Shown here one piece after another: positions 25,437-37,575 of a stretch of DNA of 64,000 bases. The notes beneath the pieces were generated by a model. The model did not search any database. It saw only the letters and a program-made list of their open reading frames with translations, and was not told the DNA's origin. The stretch is from positions 62,001 to 126,000 of the forward strand of contig NZ_LDJJ01000033.1 of NCBI RefSeq assembly GCF_001431465.1. The letters run 5' to 3'. The position numbers and the translations under genes are program-made. The first letter of the stretch is position 1; the number at the start of each line of letters is the position of its first letter. This stretch comes from Stenotrophomonas terrae. GTDB taxonomy: Bacteria > Pseudomonadota > Gammaproteobacteria > Xanthomonadales > Xanthomonadaceae.

Positions 25437-27164
25437 TCAAACGGAGGCGCAGTGCTCGACGATCAGCTGGATAGCCTTGCCACCGCGGTAGTCATCACTC
25501 ACCAGGCGGTAAGCGACCTGCACGTGTTGCGCCGGTGCCGTGCCGGTCCAGCCGCTGAAATGGATCGCGTTGATCCGCGCGGTGCTGCCCTGCTGGCGCA
25601 GCACCAGCTTCAGGTGGCGCTCCTTCAGCACACGCCACTCAAGCACCTCGAATTCACCATCAAACAGCGGTTCGGCGAAGCCCTGCCCCCAGGGCCCCGC
25701 CAAGCGCAGTGCTTCGGCGTGCTGGAAGTCCAGCTCGGCGGGCGACAACTCGCCATCGCTGAGCAACTGTTGTTGCAGCAAGGCCGGGTCCAGGCTGCGT
25801 TGTACCTGCTGCACGAACGCCTGCTTGAACGCATCCAGATTCGCCAGCGGCAGGCTGAGCCCGGCGGCCATTGCATGGCCGCCGAATTTTTCCATCAAAC
25901 CGGGATGATTGGCATTGATCGCCGCCAATGCATCACGGATATGGAAACCACTGATCGAGCGCGCCGAACCCCGCAATGCATCGCCACCCGGCTCAGCCGG
26001 CGCAAACGCAATCACCGGCCGGTGCAGGCGGTCCTTCATCTTCGAAGCCACCAGGCCAACCACACCCGGATGCCATTCGGCATCGAACAGGCAGGCTGCC
26101 ACCGGCCGCTGCATATCGTCATCCAACAAGGCACGCGCGACGGCCTTCTCGGCGTCGTCGGTCATGATCTGCTGCACGGCGCGGCGTTCGGCGTTGATCT
26201 CTTCCAGCAAGGTGGCGATATGCCGCGCTTGTGCCGGGTCTTCGGTCAGCAGCAGCTCGATGCCCAGCGCCATGTCTTCCAGGCGACCGGCGGCATTGAG
26301 CCGCGGCGCGACCGCATAACCGATGTCACTGGCACTGAGCCTGCGCACATCGCGGCCGCTCACCTCGATCAAAGCCTGCAAACCCACACTGGCCTTGCCC
26401 GCGCGCAGGCGGCGCAAACCGGCGGATACCAAGGCGCGGTTGTTGTCGTCCAGGGCCACCAGATCGGCCACGGTGCCCACCGCAACCAGGTCCAGCAAGC
26501 TCAGCAGATCGGGCTCAGGCTGCTCAGCAAAGGCCGCTTGTTCACGCATATGCCGGCGCAGCGCCATCAACACGTAGAAGATCACTCCCACGCCAGCCAA
26601 TGCCTTGCTCGGGAATGCATCGCCGTCCACGTTCGGATCAACAATCGCATCGGCCGGTGGCAGCTGTTCGCCGGGCAGGTGATGGTCGGTAACCAGTACC
26701 TGCCAGCCCAATGCCTTGGCGGCGCGCACGCCCGCATGGCAGGCAATGCCGTGATCCACCGTCACCAGCAGATCCGGCTTCAACACCGCCAACTCTTCCA
26801 CCAGCGATGGCGACAGGCCGTAGCCATGCACCACTCTGTTCGGCACCGCATGCACCACGTCGCGTGCACCGAGCATGCGCAGTCCACGCACGCCGACCGC
26901 ACATGCTGTGGCACCGTCACAGTCGAAATCGCCGACGATCAGGATGCGTTTGTCATTGGCGATCGCATCGGCCAACAACCCAACCGCGGCCTGCATGCCA
27001 CCCAACAACTCCGGCGCATGCAACTGCGCCAGACGCGGCTGTGCCTGCTCGGGCGTGATTGCACCGCGTGCGGCATAGATGCGTCGCAACAGCGGCAGGG
27101 TTTCATCGCCCCAACCGTCGCTCGCAACCGTGTCACGGCGAACGACCTTCAAATTCTCACTCAT
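25437..27164 (-). CDS. recJ: Single-stranded-DNA-specific exonuclease RecJ
   Basis: RecJ degrades ssDNA 5'-3' in RecF-pathway recombination and mismatch repair. The 575-residue product (usual length) has the DHH motifs G-D-F-D-C-D-G-A-T (about 80), V-D-H-G-I (about 135) and T-D-H-H-L-P (about 154), then the DHHA1 region with G-G-H-A-M-A-A-G. The start is ATG 27164 (MSENLKVV), because the longer frame upstream is a shadow of rpfE. The gene overlaps the rpfE stop by 8 bp, so rpfE and recJ are likely one transcript. Confidence 0.95.
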   Translation of the reverse strand: MSENLKVVRRDTVASDGWGDETLPLLRRIYAARGAITPEQAQPRLAQLHAPELLGGMQAAVGLLADAIANDKRILIVGDFDCDGATACAVGVRGLRMLGARDVVHAVPNRVVHGYGLSPSLVEELAVLKPDLLVTVDHGIACHAGVRAAKALGWQVLVTDHHLPGEQLPPADAIVDPNVDGDAFPSKALAGVGVIFYVLMALRRHMREQAAFAEQPEPDLLSLLDLVAVGTVADLVALDDNNRALVSAGLRRLRAGKASVGLQALIEVSGRDVRRLSASDIGYAVAPRLNAAGRLEDMALGIELLLTEDPAQARHIATLLEEINAERRAVQQIMTDDAEKAVARALLDDDMQRPVAACLFDAEWHPGVVGLVASKMKDRLHRPVIAFAPAEPGGDALRGSARSISGFHIRDALAAINANHPGLMEKFGGHAMAAGLSLPLANLDAFKQAFVQQVQRSLDPALLQQQLLSDGELSPAELDFQHAEALRLAGPWGQGFAEPLFDGEFEVLEWRVLKERHLKLVLRQQGSTARINAIHFSGWTGTAPAQHVQVAYRLVSDDYRGGKAIQLIVEHCASV

Positions 27165-28080
27165 CGGCCAGCGTCGCCATCGGTTTCTTCCAGAAGCACC
27201 AGCGCTGCCCGCGGCTGAGGCGGTAGCCGGTGCCATCCTCGAAATCGAGCTGCAGTTCGCTGAGTTCGCCACGCGCCAGGGCCTCAAGCAATGGCGTGAT
27301 GGCATCGTTGGCCAGTTGCTGCAACGAGCGCAGCTGGCGCAGATCAACCAGTGCGTCGACGCTCTGCTCACCGCCCAGTCGTACACCGGCCAAGGCCGCC
27401 AAGCCCTGTACCAGGGCATCACGGCTACGCACCTGCGCATGCGCGGTATGCACCGACTGCGGAAGGCTGCCGGCGCCCCAGAACCACAGGGAATTCACCG
27501 CGCGTTGGCCTTGCGCCACGCGCTGCTCGTTCCAGGGGTGCTGATGCAGCACCACCTGCGCCTCGGTCAACAAGCCACGCCAGCGGCGCCCATTCTCACC
27601 ATCGGGCAGATGGGCGAACAGATCGTCGCCCAGCACCACATCGGGCTCGGCGAACGTCGGCAACGGGGTGTCTTCGGGCAGGCGTAGATACCAGCGCGAC
27701 GGCGTCGGTGCATCCAGCTGGTAACCGAAACCGGCGAACAACGGCTGCAATGCAGGCAGCAAGGCATCAACGTCGGCTTGTTCCAGGCGCAGGGTCTCGG
27801 CGGCGGCCATCAAGCGCGCGCCCTGCATGTCCGGCACGATACTGGCCGGGTCGGCACGTAGCCAGAAGCCCCCGGCGGCATCGCCGGCATCGGCCTGGCG
27901 GGTCACGGCAGCAGCCGACCAGTCGGCCGGCTGCACGCTGAAGTGACGGCGCAGCTGCGCCGATTCACCGGCCGCACCGAGCGAGCGCTCGGCACGGCCC
28001 AGGGCCGTAGCCACCTGTGCCGGCAGTTCGCCTGCCGGAAAGCGGCTGCGTGCGGGCAGCAGCAGTGTGGCCTTGGCCAT
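27157..28080 (-). CDS. rpfE: RpfE-like regulatory protein (often annotated phosphoglycerate mutase)
   Basis: The 307-residue cytoplasmic protein begins MAKATLLLPARSRFPAGE and contains G-F-W-L-R-A-D-P-A-S, W-N-E-Q-R and S-L-W-F-W-G-A-G-S-L-P, hallmarks of the RpfE family. RpfE was named from the rpf pathogenicity-regulation locus of Xanthomonas, but its biochemical activity is not established. The G-A-G-S-L-P loop and 'phosphoglycerate mutase' database label hint at an alkaline-phosphatase-type fold only weakly. It lies between greA (2-bp gap) and recJ (overlap), the arrangement known from Xanthomonas. Confidence 0.75.
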   Translation of the reverse strand: MAKATLLLPARSRFPAGELPAQVATALGRAERSLGAAGESAQLRRHFSVQPADWSAAAVTRQADAGDAAGGFWLRADPASIVPDMQGARLMAAAETLRLEQADVDALLPALQPLFAGFGYQLDAPTPSRWYLRLPEDTPLPTFAEPDVVLGDDLFAHLPDGENGRRWRGLLTEAQVVLHQHPWNEQRVAQGQRAVNSLWFWGAGSLPQSVHTAHAQVRSRDALVQGLAALAGVRLGGEQSVDALVDLRQLRSLQQLANDAITPLLEALARGELSELQLDFEDGTGYRLSRGQRWCFWKKPMATLADE

Positions 28081-28082
28081 CG

Positions 28083-28555
28083 TCAGTCGAGGTATTCGAC
28101 GCTGATGATTTCGTACTCGCGCTGGCCGGCCGGCGCGGCGATGGCGATCGCGTCGCCCTCGTTCTTGCCAATCAGGGCGCGTGCCACCGGCGAGGAAATG
28201 GCAATCAAGCCCAGCTTGATGTCCGCTTCCAGGTCACCGACGATCTGGTAACGCTTCTCTTCGTCGTTTTCGACGTCAGCCAAGGTCACCGTCGCGCCGA
28301 ATACCACCTTGCTGCCGGCGTTGAGCTTGCTGATGTCGATCACTTCCGAATGCGACAGCTCACCTTCCAGCAGCTTGATGCGGCCTTCGATGAAGCTCTG
28401 CTCTTCGCGCGCGGCGTGGTACTCGGCGTTTTCCTTCAGGTCGCCGTGCTCGCGCGCTTCGGCGATGGCAGCGATGACCTTGGGGCGCTTTTCCGACTTC
28501 AGGTGGTCAAGCTCGTCACGCAGGCGCTTGGCGCCCTTCATCGTGATTGGGGCTC

Positions 28556-28559
<4 letters not shown>
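28083..28559 (-). CDS. greA: Transcription elongation factor GreA
   Basis: GreA rescues backtracked RNA polymerase by stimulating transcript cleavage. The 158-residue product is full length. It has the N-terminal coiled coil, with P-M-T-x-x-G-type start (here [15 protein letters not shown]) and the tip acidic motif [16 protein letters not shown]-terminal FKBP-like domain ends in I-I-S-V-E-Y. Its ATG overlaps the carB stop by ATGA. It is read from the carAB side of the operon. Confidence 0.97.
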
Positions 28560-31798
<3,239 letters not shown>

Positions 31799-31806
31799 GA
31801 CAATCC

Positions 31807-32247
31807 TCAGTAAATTCGTTCCTGCCACGCCATCGGGGCGAGCCAGGTTATCTGATCGGTTGAAGCGGCGTTGACCGCTCCGTGTTCGACCGCGGCGCGT
31901 ACGTCGCGCTGCATCGCGGCCCAGCTGGGAGCGGCCGCGCCCAAGCGCGCGCCGATCCGGTTGTTGTGGGCATCCATGGCCCGGCTTGCATTGCCCCGAC
32001 CGTCGTCTTCCATTACTGCAGTCACCCAATCGACGCAGCGCGGCGACAAGGTGAACGCAACGATGGCGCTGGCCAGACTGTGCCGATAGGCATCGGCAGG
32101 ACCGTTACGTCCGCCGGGAAGATCGGCCTGGAAAAACTTCCAGTAGACATTGGCAAGCACGAAGGTCGGATAGGCAGCCAGCACCACTGCAACCATCACC
32201 GGCCACTGCCAGCGACGGAAACGTGAGGCGGCTGCCAACCTGGGCAT
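31807..32247 (-). CDS. Small membrane protein inserted between carA and carB
   Basis: The 146-residue product has one N-terminal hydrophobic helix (about 15-33: [16 protein letters not shown]). A predicted periplasmic or extracytoplasmic domain follows, with [13 protein letters not shown] and M-D-A-H-N-N-R-I-G. That His/Asn-rich pattern resembles uncharacterised DUF6973-type domains, but the match is from memory. Its ATG overlaps the carA stop (ATGA) and carB begins 8 bp after its stop, so it is translated inside the carAB operon. No function can be assigned. Confidence 0.75.
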   Translation of the reverse strand: MPRLAAASRFRRWQWPVMVAVVLAAYPTFVLANVYWKFFQADLPGGRNGPADAYRHSLASAIVAFTLSPRCVDWVTAVMEDDGRGNASRAMDAHNNRIGARLGAAAPSWAAMQRDVRAAVEHGAVNAASTDQITWLAPMAWQERIY

Positions 32248-33377
32248 CAGGCCTGGGCCTTTTCCATCAAGGTGATGAAGCGGTCAAACAACGGGGCGAC
32301 GTCACGCGGACCTGGCGATGCTTCCGGGTGACCCTGGAAGGAGAACGCTGGCGCATCGGTCAGGGCAATACCCTGGATGGTCTGGTCGAACAGCGAGCGG
32401 TGGGTAACCCGCACATTGGCCGGCAGCACGCTTTCGTCGATGGCGAAGCCGTGGTTCTGCGAGGTGATCATCACCCGGCCGTCGTCGATGTCCTGCACCG
32501 GGTGGTTGGCACCGTGGTGACCATGGCCCATCTTCATGGTCTTGGCACCGGAGGCCAGGCCGAGCAGCTGGTGGCCCAGGCAGATACCGAAGGTCGGCAG
32601 CTTCTTTTCGACAAAGGTCTTGATCGCGCTGATGGCGTAGTCGCAGGGTTCCGGGTCGCCCGGGCCGTTGGACAGGAACACGCCGTCCGGATTCATCGCC
32701 AGCACCTCGGCCGCCGGGGTCTGTGCCGGCACCACGGTCAGCTCGCAGCCGCGTTCGGCCAGCATGCGCAGGATGTTGGTCTTCACGCCGAAGTCGTAGG
32801 CCACAACCTTGAACTTCGGTTCGGCGCGGGCGAATTCATTGCTGTCCAGGTCCAACTGGCCGTCAGCCCAGCTGTAGGGCTTGTCGGTGCTGACCACCTT
32901 TGCCAGATCCATGCCCTTCAGGCCGGGGAACTTGCGGGCCGCTTCCAGTGCCTTCTCGACGTCGATGTCGGGGCCGGCCATCAGTGCGCCGTTCTGTGCG
33001 CCACGCTCACGCAGGATGCGGGTCAGCTTGCGGGTGTCGATGCCGGAAATGGCCACCACGCCGCGCTGGATCAACCAATCCTGCAGCGACACCTGGTTGC
33101 GCCAGCTGCTCGGGCGGCGCGGCACATCGCGCACGATCAGGCCCGATGCCCATACCTTGGCGGCTTCATTGTCCTGGTCGTTCATACCGGTGTTGCCGAT
33201 ATGCGGGTAGGTCAGGGTGATCATCTGCCGGGCGTAGGACGGATCGGTCAGCATTTCCTGATAACCGGTCATGGCGGTGTTGAACACCACCTCACCCACG
33301 GATAGGCCGGGCGCGCCTACGGATTCGCCCTCGAATACGGTGCCGTCTTCGAGCACGAGAATTGCGGCTTGGGTCAC
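32247..33377 (-). CDS. carA: Carbamoyl-phosphate synthase small subunit CarA
   Basis: CarA is the class I glutamine amidotransferase that supplies ammonia to CarB. It has the N-terminal CPSase_sm domain ([13 protein letters not shown]), and a C-terminal GATase with F-G-I-C-L-G-H-Q (nucleophile Cys) and G-H-P-E-A-S-P-G (His/Glu). GTG 33377 gives M-T-Q-A-A-I-L-V, the family's usual start and 376 residues. An ATG 19 codons upstream (33434) is possible but adds non-conserved residues. The 237 bp upstream hold the operon promoter; no leader peptide or PyrR-like element was recognised. Confidence 0.96.
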   Translation of the reverse strand: MTQAAILVLEDGTVFEGESVGAPGLSVGEVVFNTAMTGYQEMLTDPSYARQMITLTYPHIGNTGMNDQDNEAAKVWASGLIVRDVPRRPSSWRNQVSLQDWLIQRGVVAISGIDTRKLTRILRERGAQNGALMAGPDIDVEKALEAARKFPGLKGMDLAKVVSTDKPYSWADGQLDLDSNEFARAEPKFKVVAYDFGVKTNILRMLAERGCELTVVPAQTPAAEVLAMNPDGVFLSNGPGDPEPCDYAISAIKTFVEKKLPTFGICLGHQLLGLASGAKTMKMGHGHHGANHPVQDIDDGRVMITSQNHGFAIDESVLPANVRVTHRSLFDQTIQGIALTDAPAFSFQGHPEASPGPRDVAPLFDRFITLMEKAQA

Positions 33378-33614
33378 GGGAATCTCACTTTGGCTACCGG
33401 GGGACTCCGAAGCCACGCCTGCGTTCACGGTCAAAAACCGGTTGCAAAAAAGCGCGGACGGCGGTCTGGGAACCGGTCCGGCTAACGTGTTTCGGCGAGC
33501 CGGAATTGTAAAGGCAAGGGGGCACCAACGCCAGCGCCCCGTGCGCCTTCCTTCAGCTGTTCAGGCGCAAACGGATCCTTTTTACACAAGGATCATGCCG
33601 CACATTCAGCTTTC

Positions 33615-34346
33615 TCAGGCCTCGATCACGTTTCCAAGCAGATCGCGCACCCGGTACTGGCCCGGGGCGCGCTGGCGCAACTGCTTGGCTGCATGCAGGG
33701 CGCCACGCGCGAAAATGTCGCGATTGGTCGCCCGATGCACCAGCTCCACCCGCTCACCCAGGCCGGTGAACTGCACGAAATGCTCGCCGATGATGTCGCC
33801 GGCACGCAGGCTGGCGTAGCGCGGCTCGGCGCCACCGTGCAGCGCCGATTCGCCCAGCGTCAGCGCGGTGCCCGAGGGCGCGTCCTTCTTGTGGACATGG
33901 TGCGACTCGACGATGTCGCAGTCCCAGCCCGGCAACGCCGCCGCCGCCCGCTCCACCAGCTCAGCCAGCACCGCCACGCCCAAGCTGAAATTGGTCGCCC
34001 AAACCAGTGGAATCCTGGCTGCCGCAGCGGTCAGCGCCGCCTGCTGTTGGTCACTGATGCCGGTAGTGCCCGAGACCAGGCCCACACCCCGCTCCGCACA
34101 CAGCGCCAGAATCGGGTCAAACCCCTCTGGCAGACTGAAATCGATCGCCACGTCAAAGGCCGGCGCGCCGGCCAGCTCACTGGCGGCAAAATGCGGAATG
34201 CCGTCGATCACGCGCTGGATCGGCGGTTTGCGCACCACGGCAGCAACCACCTGCAACGAGGAATCTTCTGCCGCAAGACGCAGCAGGGCCTGACCCATGC
34301 GCCCGGAGGCACCGTGGATCAACAAACGGGTGGGAGTCGTATTCAT
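33615..34346 (-). CDS. dapB: 4-hydroxy-tetrahydrodipicolinate reductase
   Basis: DapB catalyses the NAD(P)H-dependent step after DapA in lysine and diaminopimelate synthesis. The 243-residue product has the Rossmann motif G-A-S-G-R-M-G-Q (about 10-17). The active-site stretch is S-H-H-V-H-K-K-D-A-P-S-G-T (about 135-147), with the catalytic His and Lys. It is slightly shorter than the E. coli enzyme, as in other xanthomonads. It is transcribed in the same direction as carAB but 237 bp before carA, so a separate promoter for carA is likely. Confidence 0.96.
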   Translation of the reverse strand: MNTTPTRLLIHGASGRMGQALLRLAAEDSSLQVVAAVVRKPPIQRVIDGIPHFAASELAGAPAFDVAIDFSLPEGFDPILALCAERGVGLVSGTTGISDQQQAALTAAAARIPLVWATNFSLGVAVLAELVERAAAALPGWDCDIVESHHVHKKDAPSGTALTLGESALHGGAEPRYASLRAGDIIGEHFVQFTGLGERVELVHRATNRDIFARGALHAAKQLRQRAPGQYRVRDLLGNVIEA

Positions 34347-34398
34347 GGGCCGAACGCTAACGCCTCAAGCGCCCTGCGCACAAGCGCGCCGCGCGTCA

Positions 34399-34905
34399 TT
34401 ACATGCGGCCGACATGGGTAACCGCTCGGCTGCTGGTCAGGTAGGTACGCCAGCGCCTGCGTTCGACGGTATCGCGACCACGGCTGACCATGCGCATGCC
34501 CGCCATTTCAACAATGGCCGACACCTCGACCTCAGCCGAACGGCCGTCACTGGCAATGCTGATATCACCGACCGTCTGTTCGTAACGCAGCGGCATGCGC
34601 CCGCCGAACATTTCGCGCAGCTGACGCAGCTGCTGCATGCTCTGCGCCAACGCTGCGCAGGACTGCGCGCGGTCATGGCTCTCCTCGGCCTGTGCGGTTT
34701 CGGTCTTGGTCACCGTGGTCTGCACATAGTCTTCTGACAACATCTCGCACAAGGGCTTGTCATCGCTTGCCGCAATGGCGAGGTCAGTACGCTGGTACAG
34801 CGCGCGCACCTGGTCCCGATTGATCTTGTTGCCACCACGCAGATACACCGACGCACACACCGCCAGCACCACGACCAGCACCACAATTCCGATAAACGAC
34901 TTCAT
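34399..34905 (-). CDS. Membrane-anchored or secreted protein of unknown function
   Basis: The 168-residue product has an N-terminal hydrophobic segment (residues 4-22: F-I-G-I-V-V-L-V-V-V-L-A-V-C-A-S-V-Y-L). A roughly 140-residue soluble domain follows with a helix-rich half (L-A-Q-S-M-Q-Q-L-R-Q-L-R-E-M-F) and an S-A-E-V-E-V-S-A-I-V-E strand, a layout like NTF2/SnoaL-type folds. No family was recognised. It sits 52 bp upstream of dapB in the same direction and could share its transcript. Confidence 0.65.
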   Translation of the reverse strand: MKSFIGIVVLVVVLAVCASVYLRGGNKINRDQVRALYQRTDLAIAASDDKPLCEMLSEDYVQTTVTKTETAQAEESHDRAQSCAALAQSMQQLRQLREMFGGRMPLRYEQTVGDISIASDGRSAEVEVSAIVEMAGMRMVSRGRDTVERRRWRTYLTSSRAVTHVGRM

Positions 34906-35052
34906 GCCAACACCCCCTGGTTGCTTCCTGCAATCGTCGAAGTGTACAGCCGGCGCCTATCGACAGGCACAACCCAAAAACCCGGCGTCCCGCCCCTGCC
35001 CTGCACTGCCATCCCGGCTCGACCAACGGCGGATCAACTGGCGCATGCCGCA

Positions 35053-35090
35053 GATACGACAACGCCGGGATAACCCGGCGCCGTCGTATC
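35053..35090 (-). terminator. Strong hairpin at the end of the feo operon
   Basis: GATACGAC and CGCCGGG arms pair with CCCGGCG and GTCGTATC around a 4-nt loop, with one 2-nt internal loop, giving 15 paired positions. It begins right after the stop of the last feo gene (35093). There is no clear U run, so it is a terminator or 3'-stability structure. Confidence 0.55.
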
Positions 35091-35092
35091 AC

Positions 35093-35347
35093 TCAATGTT
35101 GTTTCGGCTCGCTGGGCCCGCAACTGCTGCAACCGCCACAGGCACCGCCGCTACTGGCCGCCGGCGGCGCCAGGCGACGCCCCCAGGCCTGCAGGCGCGG
35201 CGAGCGCTGCGGCCGCACCAGCCACAAGGCCAGCACGCCACGCAGCTTGCGCAATACGCCCGGGAACTGTTTCTTCAGCACCACCCAGGCACTGACCAGC
35301 ACCGCCACGGCGATGATCAGGTATTGCAGCAACAGGCTCCTGTCCAT
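35093..35347 (-). CDS. Cys-rich small membrane protein of the feo operon (DUF6587-like)
   Basis: The 84-residue product has an N-terminal helix (L-L-L-Q-Y-L-I-I-A-V-A-V-L-V-S-A-W-V-V-L), a basic middle segment, and a cysteine cluster near the C-terminus (G-G-A-C-G-G-C-S-S-C-G). The cysteines could bind iron or a Fe-S cluster. It follows feoB by 1 bp and thus takes the position FeoC occupies in enterobacteria, without the FeoC winged-helix sequence. A role in Fe(II) uptake is inferred from the operon. Confidence 0.7.
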   Translation of the reverse strand: MDRSLLLQYLIIAVAVLVSAWVVLKKQFPGVLRKLRGVLALWLVRPQRSPRLQAWGRRLAPPAASSGGACGGCSSCGPSEPKQH

Positions 35348-35348
35348 C

Positions 35349-37205
35349 TCAGCCGGCTCCCAATGCCACCGCCACCTGGTAGGTGACGAACGCCGCCAGA
35401 TAGGCCGCGCCAAACAGGTACACCGTGGCAAAGGCCATCTGCTTCCACGAGTTGGTCTCGCGCTTGATGGTGGCCAGGGTGGAAATGCACATCGGCGCGT
35501 AGATGAACCACACCATCAGCGACAGGCCGGTCGCCAGCGTCCAGCCATCACTGATCACCGGGGTCAGCGCCTGGATGGCGGCATCGTCATCGGCAGCGGA
35601 CAGCGCATAGATCGTGGCCAGCGAGGACACCGCCACCTCACGCGCACCCATGCCGGGAATCAAGGCAATGCAGATCTGCCAGTTGAAGCCCAGCGGCGCG
35701 AAGATCACCGCCATTGCATGACCAATCTGGCCGGCAAAGCTGTAATCAATGGCCGGCATGGTCGCGTTCTCCGGCGCACCCGGATACGAAAGCAGGAACC
35801 ACAGCAGGATGGTCAACGACAGGATGATGCCGCCGACGCGCTTGAGGAAGATCATCGCGCGCTCGTACAGGCCTACCAGCAGGTCGCGCGGGTTGGGCAG
35901 CCGATAGGACGGCAGCTCCAGCATCAAGGGATGCTCGCTCTTGTCGCGACGGAACTTCTTCATCGTCCACGACATCACCAGCGCACTGATGATACCGGCC
36001 AGGTACAGGGCGAACAGCACCAGGCCCTGCTGATTGAACATGCCCCACACGGTCTTGGCCGGGATGAAGGCGCCGATCAGCAGCGCATAGACCGGCAGGC
36101 GTGCCGAGCAGGTCATCAGCGGTGCCACCAGGATAGTGGCCAGGCGATCACGCGGGTCCTGAATCGAGCGGGTCGACATGATGCCCGGTACCGCACAAGC
36201 GAAACTGGACAGCAGCGGGATGAACGAGCGCCCCGACAAACCCGCCGCCGCCATCATCCGATCGAGCAGGAAAGCAGCGCGCGGCAGATAGCCGGACTCT
36301 TCCAAGGCCAGAATGAAGGCGAACAGGATCAGGATCTGCGGCAGGAACACCAGCACACCACCGACGCCGGCAATGATGCCGTCCACCAGCAGGCTGCTCA
36401 GCGGCCCTTCCGGCAGCTTGGCTGCGGCCAGCTGGCCCAGCCAGGCGAAACCAGCCTCGATACCATCCATCAGTGGCGTGGCCCAGGCATACACCGCCTG
36501 GAAGATCAGGAACATGACCACGGCCAGGGTCAGCAAGCCGTAGACCGGGTGCAGCAGCCAACGGTCCAGCGCGTCGTCGACCTTGGCGGTCGGCGCCGGC
36601 ATACGCACGGCCGAGGCCAGGATGTCGCGCACCTGCACGTGGTAGTCAGCGCCAGGTTCAACCGGGTGCACCGGCATGGCGTCCAGACGCGGCATCAGTG
36701 CGTCGATGCGCTCGACCAGCGCGCGTGCGCCGTTGTGACGCACCGCCACGGTTTCCACCACCGGCACGCCCAAGGCCTTTTCCAGAGCCGGCACGTCGAT
36801 TTCGATGCCGCGTTTGCGCGCCGCATCGACCATGTTCAAGGCCACCACCATCGGCTTGCCCAGCTCACGCACTTCCAGCGCGAAACGCAGATGCAGGCGC
36901 AGGTTGGTCGCGTCGATGACGCAGATCAGCGCATCGGGTGCCGCTTCGCCGGGGTAGAAGCCCCGGCACAGGTCACGGGTGATCGCCTCGTCCAGGCTGG
37001 CCGGCTGCAGGCTGTAAGCGCCGGGCAGGTCCAACACCGCGTATTCCTGCCCGGAGGGTCCGCGCATGCGGCCTTCCTTGCGTTCCACGGTGACACCGCT
37101 GTAGTTGGCCACCTTCTGGCGGCTGCCGGTCAACTGGTTGAACAGCGCGGTCTTGCCGCTGTTCGGGTTGCCTACCAGGGCCAACCGTGCAACTGCCGTA
37201 CTCAT
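35349..37205 (-). CDS. feoB: Ferrous iron transporter FeoB
   Basis: FeoB imports Fe(II) across the inner membrane. The 618-residue protein has the N-terminal G domain with G-N-P-N-S-G-K-T (about 12-19), the switch motif Y-S-G-V-T-V-E, and D-L-P-G-A-Y-S-L. A polytopic membrane part contains the paired gate regions. It is shorter than the 773-residue E. coli protein, chiefly in the linker and C-terminus. It overlaps the feoA stop by 4 bp (ATGA) and is followed by the Cys-rich small protein. Confidence 0.97.
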   Translation of the reverse strand: MSTAVARLALVGNPNSGKTALFNQLTGSRQKVANYSGVTVERKEGRMRGPSGQEYAVLDLPGAYSLQPASLDEAITRDLCRGFYPGEAAPDALICVIDATNLRLHLRFALEVRELGKPMVVALNMVDAARKRGIEIDVPALEKALGVPVVETVAVRHNGARALVERIDALMPRLDAMPVHPVEPGADYHVQVRDILASAVRMPAPTAKVDDALDRWLLHPVYGLLTLAVVMFLIFQAVYAWATPLMDGIEAGFAWLGQLAAAKLPEGPLSSLLVDGIIAGVGGVLVFLPQILILFAFILALEESGYLPRAAFLLDRMMAAAGLSGRSFIPLLSSFACAVPGIMSTRSIQDPRDRLATILVAPLMTCSARLPVYALLIGAFIPAKTVWGMFNQQGLVLFALYLAGIISALVMSWTMKKFRRDKSEHPLMLELPSYRLPNPRDLLVGLYERAMIFLKRVGGIILSLTILLWFLLSYPGAPENATMPAIDYSFAGQIGHAMAVIFAPLGFNWQICIALIPGMGAREVAVSSLATIYALSAADDDAAIQALTPVISDGWTLATGLSLMVWFIYAPMCISTLATIKRETNSWKQMAFATVYLFGAAYLAAFVTYQVAVALGAG

Positions 37206-37450
37206 GACTGCGCTCCTTCTGCGCTCACCTGGACCCGCGCAGCTTCACTGCGACGCAGGGCGAAGCGGGTAAAGCCCACCTGGTACAGCAGCGGCTCACC
37301 GCCCACCGGGCCGCGCGCTACCAGACGCACCTCTTCTCCATTGACGAAACCCAACTCGCGCAGACGCCGTGCAATGGCGTCATTTGCATGCAGGTCCTGA
37401 ACGCTCTCCACCCGCGCTGAAGCGTGCAGGGGCAAATCTGACAACGTCAC
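37202..37450 (-). CDS. feoA: Ferrous iron transport protein A, FeoA
   Basis: FeoA is a small cytoplasmic SH3-like protein needed for FeoB function. GTG 37450 gives 82 residues (T-L-S-D-L-P-L-H-A-S-A-R-V ... R-R-L-R-E-L-G-F-V-N-G-E-E-V), the usual size. Longer in-frame starts at 37516 and 37570 would run through the Fur-box candidate at 37474-37489 and add 22-40 unrelated residues, so the GTG start is preferred although its Shine-Dalgarno is weak. Confidence 0.88.
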   Translation of the reverse strand: MTLSDLPLHASARVESVQDLHANDAIARRLRELGFVNGEEVRLVARGPVGGEPLLYQVGFTRFALRRSEAARVQVSAEGAQS

Positions 37451-37473
37451 TGAATGGGCGCCTATGTAGAGTG

Positions 37474-37489
37474 GATAAGAATGATTATC
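37474..37489 (-). promoter_or_regulatory. Fur box candidate upstream of feoA
   Basis: On the minus strand the site reads GATAATCATTCTTATC. Its first ten bases equal the GATAAT-CATT part of the Fur consensus, and GATAA/TTATC form an inverted repeat. It lies 24-40 bp upstream of the proposed feoA start, an expected operator place for iron-responsive repression. Confidence 0.65.
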
Positions 37490-37575
37490 GATTGTAGCAT
37501 CGCCGCGCTGCGTCATGGCGTCCCACCCGTGCACCGCTATGATTCGTCGGATTTCCGTTAAAACAGGCATTACCT

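Noticed and set aside
35247-37400. 717-codon open frame on the plus strand opposite feoB
   Set aside because: feoB has complete G-domain motifs on the minus strand; the antisense product has no signature.
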